Part shown: positions 45,581-55,589 of the stretch, one piece after another
Layout: every line of letters begins with the position of its first letter
How positions within the stretch are numbered: position 1 is the stretch's first letter
NCBI GenBank assembly: GCA_028753945.1
Contig: JAPNXP010000008.1
Location: forward strand, 1,364,001-1,428,000
DNA: 64,000 nucleotides
Direction of reading: 5' to 3'
DNA from: Hexactinellida sp. DTS-2022
Lineage: Eukaryota; Porifera; Hexactinellida
Made by a program: the position numbers and the translations under genes
Notes under the pieces: model-generated
Told to the model about the DNA's origin: nothing
Seen by the model: the letters and a program-made list of their open reading frames with translations, nothing else
Databases searched by the model: none

Positions 45581-46884
45581 GGTTTTTATAATATTTTCTG
45601 TATTTAAATTCTTAGTTTATGTATTTATTAGTGTGTTTTATTTAATTAATTTAGTATATTTATTCTGTTTGTTTGTAAAACGTAGTAGTTTTTGTATTAA
45701 AATAAAGTTGTGTCCCTGTAATTGTTAGTATTATAACCATATGCTGAATTGGGAAATTATTAGATTAGGAAAAACTAGTCAAATTAGATATACATTGGAA
45801 ACAGTGTATTATACGGACATTTGTAAATAATACGCTCCTAATCTTGGTCTGATCCAATTTTCATACGCTTAAATCACAAATTAATGTTACGGTATAGGAG
45901 AAGTTTCCAATTTTTCGCGCTCCTAATTAATTTTTCCTAAAATCATCTCCAAAAGGAGCGTCTCGCGATCCTGGATAATTTCCTGATTGGAAATTGGGTT
46001 ACTGGGATAACTTGCTATAATTATCAGTAATTAAGATAATTAAAAAAGGATAAATATTGCAGATAGAATACAAAATATAGTGAGACGTTCAAAACAGGTA
46101 ATCAAGCCAGAAATTGTTATATACCAGTGTCTCGAAACAATATATAGCTATCACATCTATGTCTCTATGGTTTATCTATACTATCGTCTCAAAATTGTAA
46201 GAATCTTAAATTCATAATAAAAAGTTATATTAATAAGTAGAAAATTACTTTTATAGTAGTGTCTCAAAATCTCACGCGTCTCAAAATATCACTGTATAAT
46301 TTGTAATAGCACATCCATGGTTTGCTAATACAATGTCTCAAAATCTCACGCGTCTCAAAATTATATTATTCTGAAATTCATAATAAAAGTAAAATAAGCC
46401 AAAATTTCCTTTTATAGCGTCTCAAAATATCACTGTATAATTTGTAATAGCACATCCATGGTGTATAGAGTGTATCTCATAGGCGTCTCAAAATCTCACG
46501 CGTCTCAAAATATCATCCAACAGGGCTTATATTTGAAAAGGATGTTTACTTTGGGCAGTGGTAAAAAAAATTTCTATGCAACTTTATTGGGGGGGGGGGG
46601 ATACTATTCCAGACATACGGTAACAATATGTATGTTGTCGATGAAATCCGAGCGAGCGCAGTGTGCGTAAAATTTTTAGAGATTCGAAGCTCTAGAAATG
46701 TGTACTGGGGAATGAGTCAAATTCCAAGGAATTCTTCGCATGAGTCCAGGGATTTTCTTGGGCTAAGTTGTCAGATTTGATTGATTTTACATGAGAATAT
46801 CCTAAATCCTGACCCTCCTGTGGGGGTCAGCATTTTAACTAGGGGGTGGGCTGCCCTCCCTCTGGCGCCGCGCCTGACTGTATC

Positions 46885-47671
46885 CATTTTGGAATCACAT
46901 AAATTCTTTTAGAAGCCTACAAATTAATTATGAAAGAGCAGAACTTGTTCTTGATATGGTATTATTATGGTATCATTTGTTAAATAAATATTTAGCCGGA
47001 TATTCGGATAATTGAGCACCGGATATCCGGTACCAACCTGAGTAGAGAATCTTTAATCCGGTACAGCTCTAATTTACATTACTGTTTAGTATTATACTAT
47101 AATTAAACTATTTAAATGTAAGTTGACATTGAAATTTGTGTTAAATTATTAATAATGTATTAATTATTTATCACTAATTTATATCATTTTATAATAACTT
47201 ATATCACCTTGAAGTGACGATGACATCGCCAAAAAATTAGTTCTGTGAAATAAATTTGTTTTTGTGAAAACTTGTACTTTCTACATTAAAACTTTTACTA
47301 TACTACTTAAACTTTTAGACTTTAATTTACAAAATATCGTACTAACTTTATCAACAGTTGGTTTTTTATTACTAGATTACTCTTCTTACTTGTAGACCAC
47401 TCCTCTTTGCACTCCTATTCATTCTCCACGCGTAATCTCTTCTTAACTTAAAACACTTTATGAGCCAGTGGGGTACAAGCAAATTTAAACGCCGCTATCC
47501 TATCGTCTATGTTATTATAAACTGTTCTGAGTAAATCAGCAGCTCGTATCCCGGTCTCTGAATTAAATAGCTGTGTTTAGCAATTCTGAACCAATTCTGA
47601 ACAATCGCATTACTGTCTGTTGCATTCTCTGACGAATGAACTGTACATAAAATTATCACACTCCACAACAG
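46885..47671. other. No gene; scattered old repeat scraps
   Basis: AT-rich intronic DNA with ATATCCGGTACC-type hAT end remnants near 46995-47060 and a short match to the 780 bp repeat (ACCTTGAAGTGACGATGACA) at about 47208. Confidence 0.45.
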
Positions 47672-47679
47672 TAACAATG

Positions 47680-47907
47680 CAGGCCTTCATCTAGCCCGAG
47701 TACGCGCACCCTAGGTGATGTTGATTTTACAATTGCGCACCCTAATTTACGAAAAACAGTACATTTACAAAAAAAGACCAAAATTAGTATTACGTAAAAA
47801 CAATCTGGATGCGCAGTGCACACCCAAATTAATTCCAATTTCACGCACCCTTCCAGCATTTTTTCTTAAAATTACGCGGTCGCACTGCGCACCCAGATGA
47901 AGGCCTG
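47680..47907. mobile_element. hAT-type MITE with 8-bp TSD TAACAATG
   Basis: 228 bp, ends CAGGCCTTCATCTAGCC and CAGGCCTTCATCTGGGTGCG (inverted), perfect TSD TAACAATG. GCGCACCCT words repeat inside. A diverged relative is at 62806-63018. Confidence 0.92.
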
Positions 47908-48094
47908 TAACAATGGCATATAATACGTGAGAAGAAATTCAACTATCTGGGGATAGTAAGATGTAATAGGTTCTAGGATCCATGGGCATAGAATTTATCT
48001 TAAAATCGAAAAATTAGGGGGGGCGAGATAAGATGTTTCTAGTGACGATTTTCCATTAATTCCTATCTACAAAGCTGAGATACCTAATGTTTAT

Positions 48095-48185
48095 GCAGTA
48101 CAAACTCGATTATATGAACTCGTTGGGAACGGTTAAAAATGCTCGGATAATATTCAATCCGGATAATCGAGGTTCTTTATACATA
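48095..48185. repeat. Short pogo-like MITE or fragment
   Basis: GCAGTACAAACTCGATTATA and GTATAAAGAACCTCGATTAT (inverted) face each other over about 90 bp. Flanks not clean. Confidence 0.4.
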
Positions 48186-48385
48186 GCGGAATAGCAACTA
48201 GGACAAGGATGCATGTTCAGATGATTGAGATTGCACACTGTATATATTATAAATATTATATTATTTGTTTATCTGTGTATAAATTTTCTAAAATAATGGA
48301 AGAAATATGAGTTTATTAATATCATACTCAATAGTATTTGAGACATATGTAAATTATTTTTTCTGTAATGTCGGTCCAAACTAGT

Positions 48386-48716
48386 TTACCCTCTCAGAGT
48401 AGTTGATTCTACAAATTTCTCGATGAGTGGATCAACATCTAGGGTATGTGCCAGATCCTTATGAACGGCCAGCACGGAGCAATGATTCAACTTTTCCTGA
48501 GTTTGGGAATTTCTCAAGGTATGAATACTCCGTAAAAACGCTAAAATTTCTATCGGCCTCACAGGTTGTCGCAGGAAGACAGACATATACGACACAAAGC
48601 ATGTACTTATTAGAGATAACTATCATGATAAATTTAAGTGTATCCTCAACTAGTTTCCTCTCCCTACAACGGACAAAATCGATGCCCCCAATTTCTCCGT
48701 TATTCGGTGACTCCAC
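48386..48716 (-). pseudogene. hAT transposase dimerisation-domain fragment
   Basis: Two overlapping minus frames join by a frameshift. The upstream one reads VCLPATTCEADRNFSVF; the other reads FLRSIHTLRNSQTQEKLNHC then SVLAVHKDLAHTLDVDPLIE. (L)PVTTCEAERSFS-LRRIKTYLR-S--QERLN-L-L--I is the hAT C-terminal dimerisation signature. It is a solitary relic near the end of the PSMB4 intron; no ends were seen. Confidence 0.87.
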
Positions 48717-48944
48717 TGTATTCAGAATAGAACGTAAAACTATATATATATTTGATCATCTTTACCCGATTAATCACCAGGTATATGATGTGAATTGTTA
48801 CCTAGTCACATAATTTATTTTAATTAAATCTAGTCTATTGATTTTGTACTCTGACTGTATTTATTTTGCAACTACGAGGCCAATTAAAACCATATTTAAA
48901 TCTTAACTTGTGTAATCGACTATTATTTTGCAATTCTTATTCAG

Positions 48945-49229
48945 GTTGGAACATCTTATGAAGATACAATTGTTACAACTGGATTGGGAAATTTTCTTAT
49001 TAAACCTTTATTGAGGAAAGCCATTGAACGTACTGATACTATTACTATTAATGAAAAAGAAGGCCATGAGATTTTATCTGAATGTATGAAAGTACTATTC
49101 TATCGAGATGGACGTGCATACCCCAGATATATTTCAGCTAAAATATCCAATGATGGAATTAGATTTAGTGAACCTGTTGAAGAGATTGGAAATTGGTCTA
49201 TTGCTGAATATGTCTGTGGATATGATTAA
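48945..49229 (+). CDS. PSMB4: PSMB4 terminal exon
   Basis: It begins right after TTATTCAG and reads VGTSYEDTIVTTGLGNFLIK, PLLRKAIERTDTI, ILSECMKVLFYRDGRAYPRY, then ...IGNWSIAEYVCGYD, stop. PSMB4 proteins end similarly: a TGYG/TGLG segment, QPLLRE, CM-VLYYRDARS, W-IA----GFE/D. The phase-0 junction with the 27846-28105 exon gives ...FIDM|VGTSYED, matching the family's YVDMLGVAYEAPS. No stops or frameshifts. The 3' UTR begins at 49230; no canonical AATAAA was noticed close by. Confidence 0.92.
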   Translation, partial: VGTSYEDTIVTTGLGNFLIKPLLRKAIERTDTITINEKEGHEILSECMKVLFYRDGRAYPRYISAKISNDGIRFSEPVEEIGNWSIAEYVCGYD

Positions 49230-49558
49230 TATATTTGAATTATTTGCTTTCCATATTTAGGAATTAGGATATAATATATTTATGTAGATTGATACATTAC
49301 TTTTACTCTACCAATTGTATATTTTCTTGGAGGACAATGGAATGGCAGACAACGGCTGGGATTTATAAATGAGCATTATATGCAGGCTTGTCAAAAGGTC
49401 AGGTCATGACCTGACCTGACCTAGTCTATCAAAGGGTCAACTCGGTTGGATCTAATATTTCAGATATATCAACGCCACTTTTCCCACAAAGCGCGTTAAA
49501 CGCGCTTTAATTTCAGAATGGGGTATATTTTCCACCACACAGTGGGCAAATCAGCGGC

Positions 49559-49605
49559 CATGAGAAGCCTCGCGTACCCCCTAGGGGTACGCGAGGCTTC
49601 TCATG
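49559..49605. repeat. Perfect 47-bp inverted repeat at duplication edge
   Basis: CATGAGAAGCCTCGCGTACC and its complement meet at CTAG. In the 63.5 kb copy only the right arm exists, so the left arm was created here. Confidence 0.9.
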
Positions 49606-50022
49606 GGGGTACGCCAGCTCTCTTTGAGACGAGTCGGTAAAGTATGTACGTATATGTAAAAATTAGATGTTGGGGACTTGGGGGTACGCGTAAAGTTAAA
49701 AAATAGCCAGGGGGTACGCTGAGAAAAAAGTTTGAAGACCACTGAGTTAAAGGACAGGAAGATTTCGGGATACCAAATAAAATCGCGAATTATGTGATGA
49801 CAGAAGAAGAAATGAACATGTAAGTTTCACGTATAACTAGTATAACTTAATTAATTAAGAGTAGAAGCCAACTAGAGAATGAGTTGATGAGCGAATTTAC
49901 CAGTAACTCGGCTGTACACTAATATCACGTAGTCCAAATATTTAAGATAGAATGATACCTAAACTTGGTGTTATTATAGTATGATTGAGCAAGTCAACGA
50001 GTTAAACAAATAAAACAATGTT
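49573..50022. repeat. Segmental duplication of 63548-64000
   Basis: Essentially identical to the last 450 bp of the window by eye: one substitution (GGGTACGCG against GGGTACACG) and one C difference. It includes the right half of a MITE (see 63528-63722), its AGTTAAAG flank, and a short open stretch VKGQEDFGIPNKIANYVMTE followed by GTAAGT. Confidence 0.95.
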
Positions 50023-51280
50023 CCCGATCTTGTGTCACTGCACAGTGGGCAAATCAGCGGTCATAGCTCAAATTTTGAGGTCTGTGTTTATGCTCAATTT
50101 CTTAAATATGTGTTGCTAGGATAGTCAAGGACCATAGAAATATAATTTATTTTATCAAATTCCATCTGGAAGTCAAGATGTTATAATTTGAATTACGATC
50201 ATAAACTATGGTTTCCAAGATAAAACTCGAGTTTTCAAATAGTATCAAGTTTCAAGTGCTAAATTTATAACATAAAATAAGCTTTCTAGAGCATTTGAAG
50301 CATACTAGTATCAGTTTTTCTTCTAGTTTCCAGATATGTGTCTATACTTAGTACATCTCTTATGGTTTCCGAATTCAGTATCATTTATTTTATTTCGTTT
50401 TCGATGATCCTTTTTGTATATTTTGTGCCCGACCTTATATGGTAAGATATGGTCAATTATTTCACCTATGCTATCTTAAACTACAGAAAATTCTCTTTAA
50501 GATGTAACCAGTCACTAATTGACATCATTTGACCCAAAAATGTTACATACATTATTAAACTGTCCATCGGACTAAAATTTCAAAAAATTGAGTTGTTTAT
50601 TAAATATTCAAATACTTGTGGTTAAGTATAAAATGTAAAATATGTAATATCTAATGTGTTTATTGAACTTTATTCGTTAAATCAATGTAAAATGAATAAT
50701 GTAATTAGTATTGGTGCATTTATTGTTCTAGAAACACGCATCGATATTACCAGTGAAGTATCCGAACAGATAGTATCTTAATTTCAAATCCCAAAACAGA
50801 ATAATTAATATTTTCTGAATTCTGTTGTAATTATTAATTTGTTGTTTCTCACATAGGACATGATTTTAATCAGTTATAAAGCGGAAAATAACATGTAAGA
50901 TGCTCATTTGTATTCTACATATCGACATATACTACTAGTATGAATAGTCCAACTAGATCGATGATAATTATCAAAATATTTTCGGAATTAGATTTATCTC
51001 ATTTTTGCTAAGTCATCACAACTTAAAAAATAGAAGCCATACCAAATTTTGTTTGGTCCCAATCAATTTGTTATAGGTGATAACCCATAGGTAACTAATA
51101 CCTTTTATACCTCTATCTTGCACCTAAATACCTATGACCGCTGATGTACCTGTTTTTGCCCACTGTGCACCATGACCTGACCTGACCTGAACGTGAATAT
51201 TGTATATAAAACCTGATCAGACCTGACCGACAATGCGGGACCTTTTGACAAGCCTGTATATATGATAGTTGGTCCTGCTT

Positions 51281-51567
51281 CTACCTTATTATAGGAAATT
51301 TAGTCTCCATGAAATTAACGCGAATTGGTTCAATTCGCGTTAATTTCCTATAATAAGGTATACCCCCGAGTATATAATGTCCTAGTCTAATTATACTCAT
51401 GGGTATATTATGTCATAGCCTAATTATACTCCCGGATATATTATGTCCTAGTCTAATGACCTTATTATAGGAAATTAACGCGCCATGAAATTAATACGAC
51501 GGAAATTAACGCGAATTGGAGCAATTCGCGTTAATGTCATGGCGCATTAATTTCCTATAAAAAGGTA
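51281..51567. repeat. Nested inverted repeats around ACCTTATTATAGGAAATTAA
   Basis: Two hairpins (about 51287-51361 and 51461-51567) with the stem GAATT...AATTCGCGTTAATTTCCTAT, separated by three copies of a 39-bp unit containing TATATTATGTCCTAGTCTAA. Probably two MITE copies around a tandem repeat, or one element. Confidence 0.65.
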
Positions 51568-52040
51568 AGTAAATAATTCCTTTAACGGAAATAATATTGA
51601 TCTGAACTTTTGACCAGGTATTTTACCTATCAAATAGGATCAAGTCGTTTGGATTTCATTATTCTGATTACTGATTAAGAACTAGATCAATTCCCAGAAT
51701 TAGACTAGGAATTCTTTCAATTCCATTACATGTTTAAAATTGAATTGGAGTTCAAGGAGTTCTTACTATGTGTATGAAAACATAAATTCGAATAAAGAAA
51801 GAACCTTCCAGCAATATTGTGCAAAATTCAAGTTGTTCTGTTAAACAAAAAAATAACCCATAAAATTCATTTAATATGAAGATAAAGTAAATTAATATAA
51901 ATATGTTATAAATATAAATATTTAAGACAAGGAAATTGTCAAAGAAGTAATGCGAACACATCAATTTGGGTTAATGATAATTATTAAATTATTATATTTT
52001 TATATATATAATTGAAGAAAAGTAATAAGATAACCATTTT

Positions 52041-52359
52041 TCATACAACTGAAAATTTATGAAAAGGATTTTGTAGTTTTGAGGGATCTTTAATATTATG
52101 TACTTCCTGTGGCCTAATAAGATACTTTTCAGAATTAGTTGATCTTTGTGTAGGACCGGGTACGGATAACAAATAAGGACCTGGATATTGAACATTTTTT
52201 TGAAAATAGTTCGAATGAGTATTAAATGACTGGATATTAGTTGCTGCTTGAATATTAAAATTGTGACCAGAAGAAAGCAAATTATCCAAGCAGGTTCTTT
52301 TCTGTGAAACTTGTGGATGTATATATGATCCATCAATTTGTTGAATAGTATCCACACGC
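52041..52359 (-). CDS. Candidate host exon, last exon of an unidentified gene
   Basis: On the minus strand a good acceptor (TATTTTTATCTCTAG) is followed by an open frame: RVDTIQQIDGSYIHPQVSQK then RTCLDNLLSSGHNFNIQAAT ... PTQRSTNSEKYLIRPQEVHN ... HKFSVV, stop at 52041. It is rich in Q, N, S and H, suggesting a disordered C-terminal tail. There is no resemblance to transposon proteins and no terminal repeats around it. A longer overlapping frame (51992-52357) is I/L/Y-rich and likely a shadow. The gene would converge on PSMB4. Family not recognised. Confidence 0.45.
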
Positions 52360-53126
52360 CTAGAGATAAAAATAATGGGGAAATTTTACATATACTAGTA
52401 GAACTTAGTTAGTGCGAACGAACACCAGGAGATCGTAAAATTCGTTAGCCTTATTCGGAGAGAAAATTACTTTTTATTCAGGGCCAGGGGTTTAAGTTTT
52501 TTCCGAAATTTGATTCCATTCATAATTAGTAGTGCGCTTTTTGACTGAAATACTTATCCCTGGAAGAAATTGCAATAATTGTATCGGACAGTTTTCCCTG
52601 CCCTGTTTACCATATTCCCCTACTGCCGGGTTCTGGTTATTGATTTTCAAACTCATGACTAAACCTGACTATCACCTTGTGTTGAAAATATAGTTAGTTC
52701 TGGTATAAACCGGATACAACCATGTGTGTAACGTCTAGAAGCGTAGTTATATCCAAGTTACACAATATATCGAATCTACCCTTTGTTATATGCATAGTTG
52801 GTTCTGGTTCTAACCGGAACTAACTTGGTTATAACCAGAACTAACTACATATTTCAGTATTTAGATTCAGTTTTAACCATGGTCACTAGGATAAAATTAT
52901 TGAAATAACCGGGTATACACACCTGGTTACATCCTGGTTAATAACAGAAACTAATTATAGTCCTACAAGGGGCGATGAAAGAGTTTAAACACCAAGGTTA
53001 TGAAAATTCTTCAACCAGAACCTAGCCCTACTCCAAATATATATTTTGTATTCTATTCTTCAATTGCTGCGTTATCACCATTATATGGCTATAGAATAAC
53101 CAAGATAATCAAGATTTACATACTAA
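52360..53126. other. No gene; GGTTATAACCAGAACTAAC palindromes
   Basis: At 52675-52945 ACCGGAACTAACTTGG and CCAGAACTAACTA words occur in both orientations, perhaps an old MITE. No ends defined. Confidence 0.4.
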
Positions 53127-53230
53127 CTAGCGCGCTACGCTTGCTCCGTCGCTTCGCGAATCGTGGCACCCGCACAATAACCGCTTCGCGGTTGTTGTGT
53201 GTTGCACTCGGCACATCGTGCCTCGCGAAG
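53127..53230 (-). mobile_element. Variant Helitron 3' end
   Basis: A|CTAGCGCGCTACGCTTGCTC, then ATAACCGCTTCGCGGTTGTT: the 3' CTAG and both hairpins of a diverged subfamily in reverse orientation. The 5' end was not found downstream, so probably truncated. Confidence 0.65.
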
Positions 53231-53397
53231 AAGAATCTTGAATTAATCAGAATACAAATTTTGTATTATCATGAAGTCATATTTTGACAATGAATAAGCA
53301 TATTTGTGTTTTTTGGAGGATATATATTGGTACGTGACCTACGTTATGATAAGGGGCCATAAGGCCTATTCAGTATTATCAAAATATTGACCATGGC

Positions 53398-53809
53398 CTA
53401 ATTATATTGTTCAATGTATTAAAACTTTATGACATTGCTCTTTTGAATTCAGATTCGTATTCTACGCATTCGAATTACCCATTGTAGATGCTTTCAAATT
53501 GATTAAATATTAATTCGGTTGAAAATTATCATCAAATGGCAACATGTGCCACCTGTTCCCATCTCTCCCATAGTGGCAATTTGGGAAAAGTGGTGCAAAG
53601 TGGCACAGGATGATAATTTTTAACCAAATCAAAAAGGGATTGAATTGAAAGATTCTACAATTGATAATTCGAATGCGCAGAATACGTATTTGTAATCGAA
53701 ATAGCAATATCTCATGTAATTTGAAACACTATCTTCCATTGTTAAACCTACTAAAGTACTATTTTCAATGGGAAATGTTGGGTGGTCGAATACTTTTGTC
53801 CGGGTAGTG
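53398..53809. mobile_element. Truncated Tc1/mariner-like MITE
   Basis: Same sequence as 53814-54293 but lacking the left inverted end. It retains the right end ...TACTTTTGTCCGGGTAGTG, then TATA shared with the next copy. Confidence 0.75.
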
Positions 53810-53813
53810 TATA

Positions 53814-54293
53814 CAGTACCCGGACAAAAGTATTCGACCACCCAAAGTTTTCCCATTGAAAATAGTACTATAGTATGCCTAATAATATTGTTTAATGTAT
53901 TAAAACTTTATGACATATTGTTATTTTTAATTCAGATTCGTATTCTACGCAATCGAATTACCCATTGTAGATGCTTCCAATTGATTACATATTAATTCTG
54001 TTGAAAATTATCATCAAATGACAACATGTGCCACCAGTTCCCATCTCTCCAATAGTGGCAATTTTGGAAAAGTGGTGCATAGTGGCATAGGAAGATAATT
54101 TTTAACCAAATCAAAAAGGAATTGAATTGAAAGCTCCTACAATTGTTAATTCGAATGTGCAGAATACAAATATGTAATCGAAGTAGCAATATCTCATGTA
54201 ATTTTAAAACACCATCTTCCATTGTTAACCCCACTATAGTACTATTTTCAATGGGAAAATGTTGGGTGGTCGAATACTTTTGTCCGGGTAGTG
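53814..54293. mobile_element. Tc1/mariner-like MITE, 480 bp, TA target
   Basis: Ends CAGTACCCGGACAAAAGTAT and CACTACCCGGACAAAAGTAT (inverted), TA flanks. CAGT--C-GGACAAAAGTATT-type ends are common in Tc1/mariner. It sits head-to-tail right after a truncated sister copy. Frames inside are not coding. Confidence 0.85.
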
Positions 54294-54318
54294 TATATGC
54301 TAATTGATAAGCAAAGTA

Positions 54319-54420
54319 CAGTCGACTCCGCTTAATTGGGTCACATCGGGACCAGGTCATTTTGACCCTATTAAGCGGAGAAACCGATTAACCGGTGTCC
54401 CGATTAAGCGGAGTCTACTG
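54319..54420. mobile_element. Pogo/Tigger-like MITE, 102 bp, TA target
   Basis: Ends CAGTCGACTCCGCTTAATTG and CAGTAGACTCCGCTTAATCG (inverted), TA flanks. Shortest member of the 7336-7520 family. Confidence 0.9.
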
Positions 54421-54554
54421 TATATAGTAATATTTTGCTTACATTAATTATAGGGTGTTCACTAATCGGAGGTTTCTCTGAATCTAGTTTATTTACTAGT
54501 CCTGCAGACACTGGTAAATACAAACATCAGGGAGGTTCGGAGAAATGTCAACTA

Positions 54555-54719
54555 CAATGGAGTTTGCTTATTAGCAACTTCCATATTAGCAATATTGCTT
54601 TATTAGCAATCGCTTTTTGGAGATTCCAAGCGTGATAGTTTAATTCCCCTATTGGAACTTCGCCTATTAGCAACCAGATTTAGTGGCAAACACGGGTTGC
54701 TATTAAGCTCACTCCACTG
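54555..54719. mobile_element. Pogo-like MITE, GCAACTCC family, TA target
   Basis: Ends CAATGGAGTTTGCTTATTAG and CAGTGGAGTGAGCTTAATAG (inverted), TA flanks. TATTAGCAAC words inside. Decayed relatives lie at about 19403, 55021-55070, 58050-58140 and 58560-58640. Confidence 0.8.
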
Positions 54720-55074
54720 TATTTAGAGAATACGAAGTTGGACTGGAGTTGAGATTATTTATTCAATTAATTAACCAACAAATTAGATCCAGCCAAGTGT
54801 TACACTAGCAGGGTTGGATTTTGTCCGGTCCAAATCCAGTTTTGGATCAGACAGAGGACAAACCCCGCTTAAACTAAAACCGGACGAAACCACAATGTAA
54901 CCTTGATGTAGCGTGGAAGACTATAACTGCTGTTGTATTGCAATCAAAATAACACGTGCTTAAAGTTTATTAATTAAATAAACATTCATATGGGTTATGG
55001 ATTAATTAAATTAAGTGACGTAGTTGCTTTATTAGCAACTCACCTATTAGTAACATTTCTCTATTATTAACCTA

Positions 55075-55586
55075 CTAGCGAGCTTCGCTTGCTAGATCGC
55101 TTCGCGGCAGAACACAACCACACACCAACAGCTTTGCGGTTGGTTTGTGGTTTACATACTTCTAACATTAATTATAAAACGTAAATAGGCCTAAATAGTC
55201 AATTTTAAAAATGGGAAATTTTAGTGATTACGTCATCATGCGATAATGAGTAAGCATATTGGAAATCTGGTGTGACCAACGTGTCCGCATTATTAATGTA
55301 CATGTTCTATTAAATTTTAATAATTTGATCTCTTAGAAGGCGCGAATTATGTGAGATTATGTGAATTTTTCAGGGTTCTCGAAATGTGACAATGACGTCA
55401 TAACTTGCCGAGGTGTGAGAAATTTTGAGTGGAAACCTCAATTTGTTGGCGGGTGCCAAAAGTTACCCCTATATGCCAAAAATCACATTTGGAAACCGTC
55501 CACTTTCTTCAAACAACTCGTAACATACAAACAAATATATAAATATAGATATACACACACCCAGGCTTGTGTTTTAATAGTATAGA
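55075..55586 (-). mobile_element. Complete non-autonomous Helitron, 512 bp
   Basis: Reverse orientation: A|CTAGCGAGCTTCGCTTGC at the 3' end and TTGTGTTTTAATAGTATAGA|T at the 5' end. Same length as 12375-12886, high similarity throughout. Inserted into a GCAACTC-family repeat. Confidence 0.93.
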
Positions 55587-55589
55587 TTT

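Larger units (their letters stand above)
40205..46522 (+). mobile_element. Ginger-like integrase element, 6.3 kb, TSD GGGC
   Basis: Termini TGTTGCATGATATTTTGAGA and TGTTGGATGATATTTTGAGA (inverted), so the element runs TG...CA like retroviral integrase substrates. The TSD is 4 bp, GGGC (40201-40204, 46523-46526). Inverted arms of roughly 350-430 bp contain subrepeats of TGAGACGCGTGAGATT and CCATGGATGTGCTATTA. The sense-strand interior encodes spliced integrase parts (H2C2 finger, end of DDE core, GPY/F) and later an OTU-like domain. There is no reverse transcriptase, protease or RNase H. This matches the Ginger superfamily. The DDE core is missing where two MITEs are inserted, so the copy is dead. 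Confidence 0.9.
39467..46876. mobile_element. GC-ended hAT-like element carrying a Ginger insertion, TSD (T/A)CTGTATC
   Basis: Ends CATGCGCGGCGCCAAGTTTT and CAGGCGCGGCGCCAGAGGGA (inverted); flanks TCTGTATC and ACTGTATC. Without the nested 6.3 kb Ginger-like element it would be about 1.1 kb, similar to the parts of 35685-38785 left after removing that copy's inserts. It has no transposase of its own. Confidence 0.85.
28106..48944 (+). other. 20.8 kb PSMB4 intron
   Basis: It begins GTAAAT after ...FIDM and ends TTATTCAG before VGTSYED..., phase 0 on both sides. It holds a Harbinger element, several Helitrons, two hAT lineages, palindromic MITEs and a Ginger-like element. It is inferred from the match of the two flanking exons to consecutive parts of one protein. 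Confidence 0.85.
49538..51167. mobile_element. CACAGTGGGC element, 5-bp TSD CACCA, with captured duplication
   Basis: Ends CACAGTGGGCAAATCAGCGG and CACAGTGGGCAAAAACAGG (inverted), CACCA on both sides. The left 24 bp are repeated at 50041-50065. Between the two copies sits about 470 bp that is duplicated almost perfectly at the window's end (about 63548-64000). Related to the 35701-36949 element. Confidence 0.75.
49383..51256. mobile_element. hAT-type element with CAGGCTTGTC ends holding nested inserts
   Basis: Ends CAGGCTTGTCAAAAGGTCAG and CAGGCTTGTCAAAAGGTCCC (inverted). Flanks ATTATATG and TATATATG agree at 6 of 8. TGACCTGACCTGACCT words lie inside both ends. A CACAGTGGGC element (49538-51167) fills the middle. 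Confidence 0.8.

Noticed and set aside
40205-46522. LTR retrotransposon or retrovirus-like element
   Set aside because: Ends are inverted, not direct repeats, and there is no reverse transcriptase, RNase H, gag or protease; integrase alone fits Ginger.
51992-52357. 121-codon minus-strand frame
   Set aside because: I/L/Y/F-rich translation in the alternative frame of the more plausible 52041-52359 exon.
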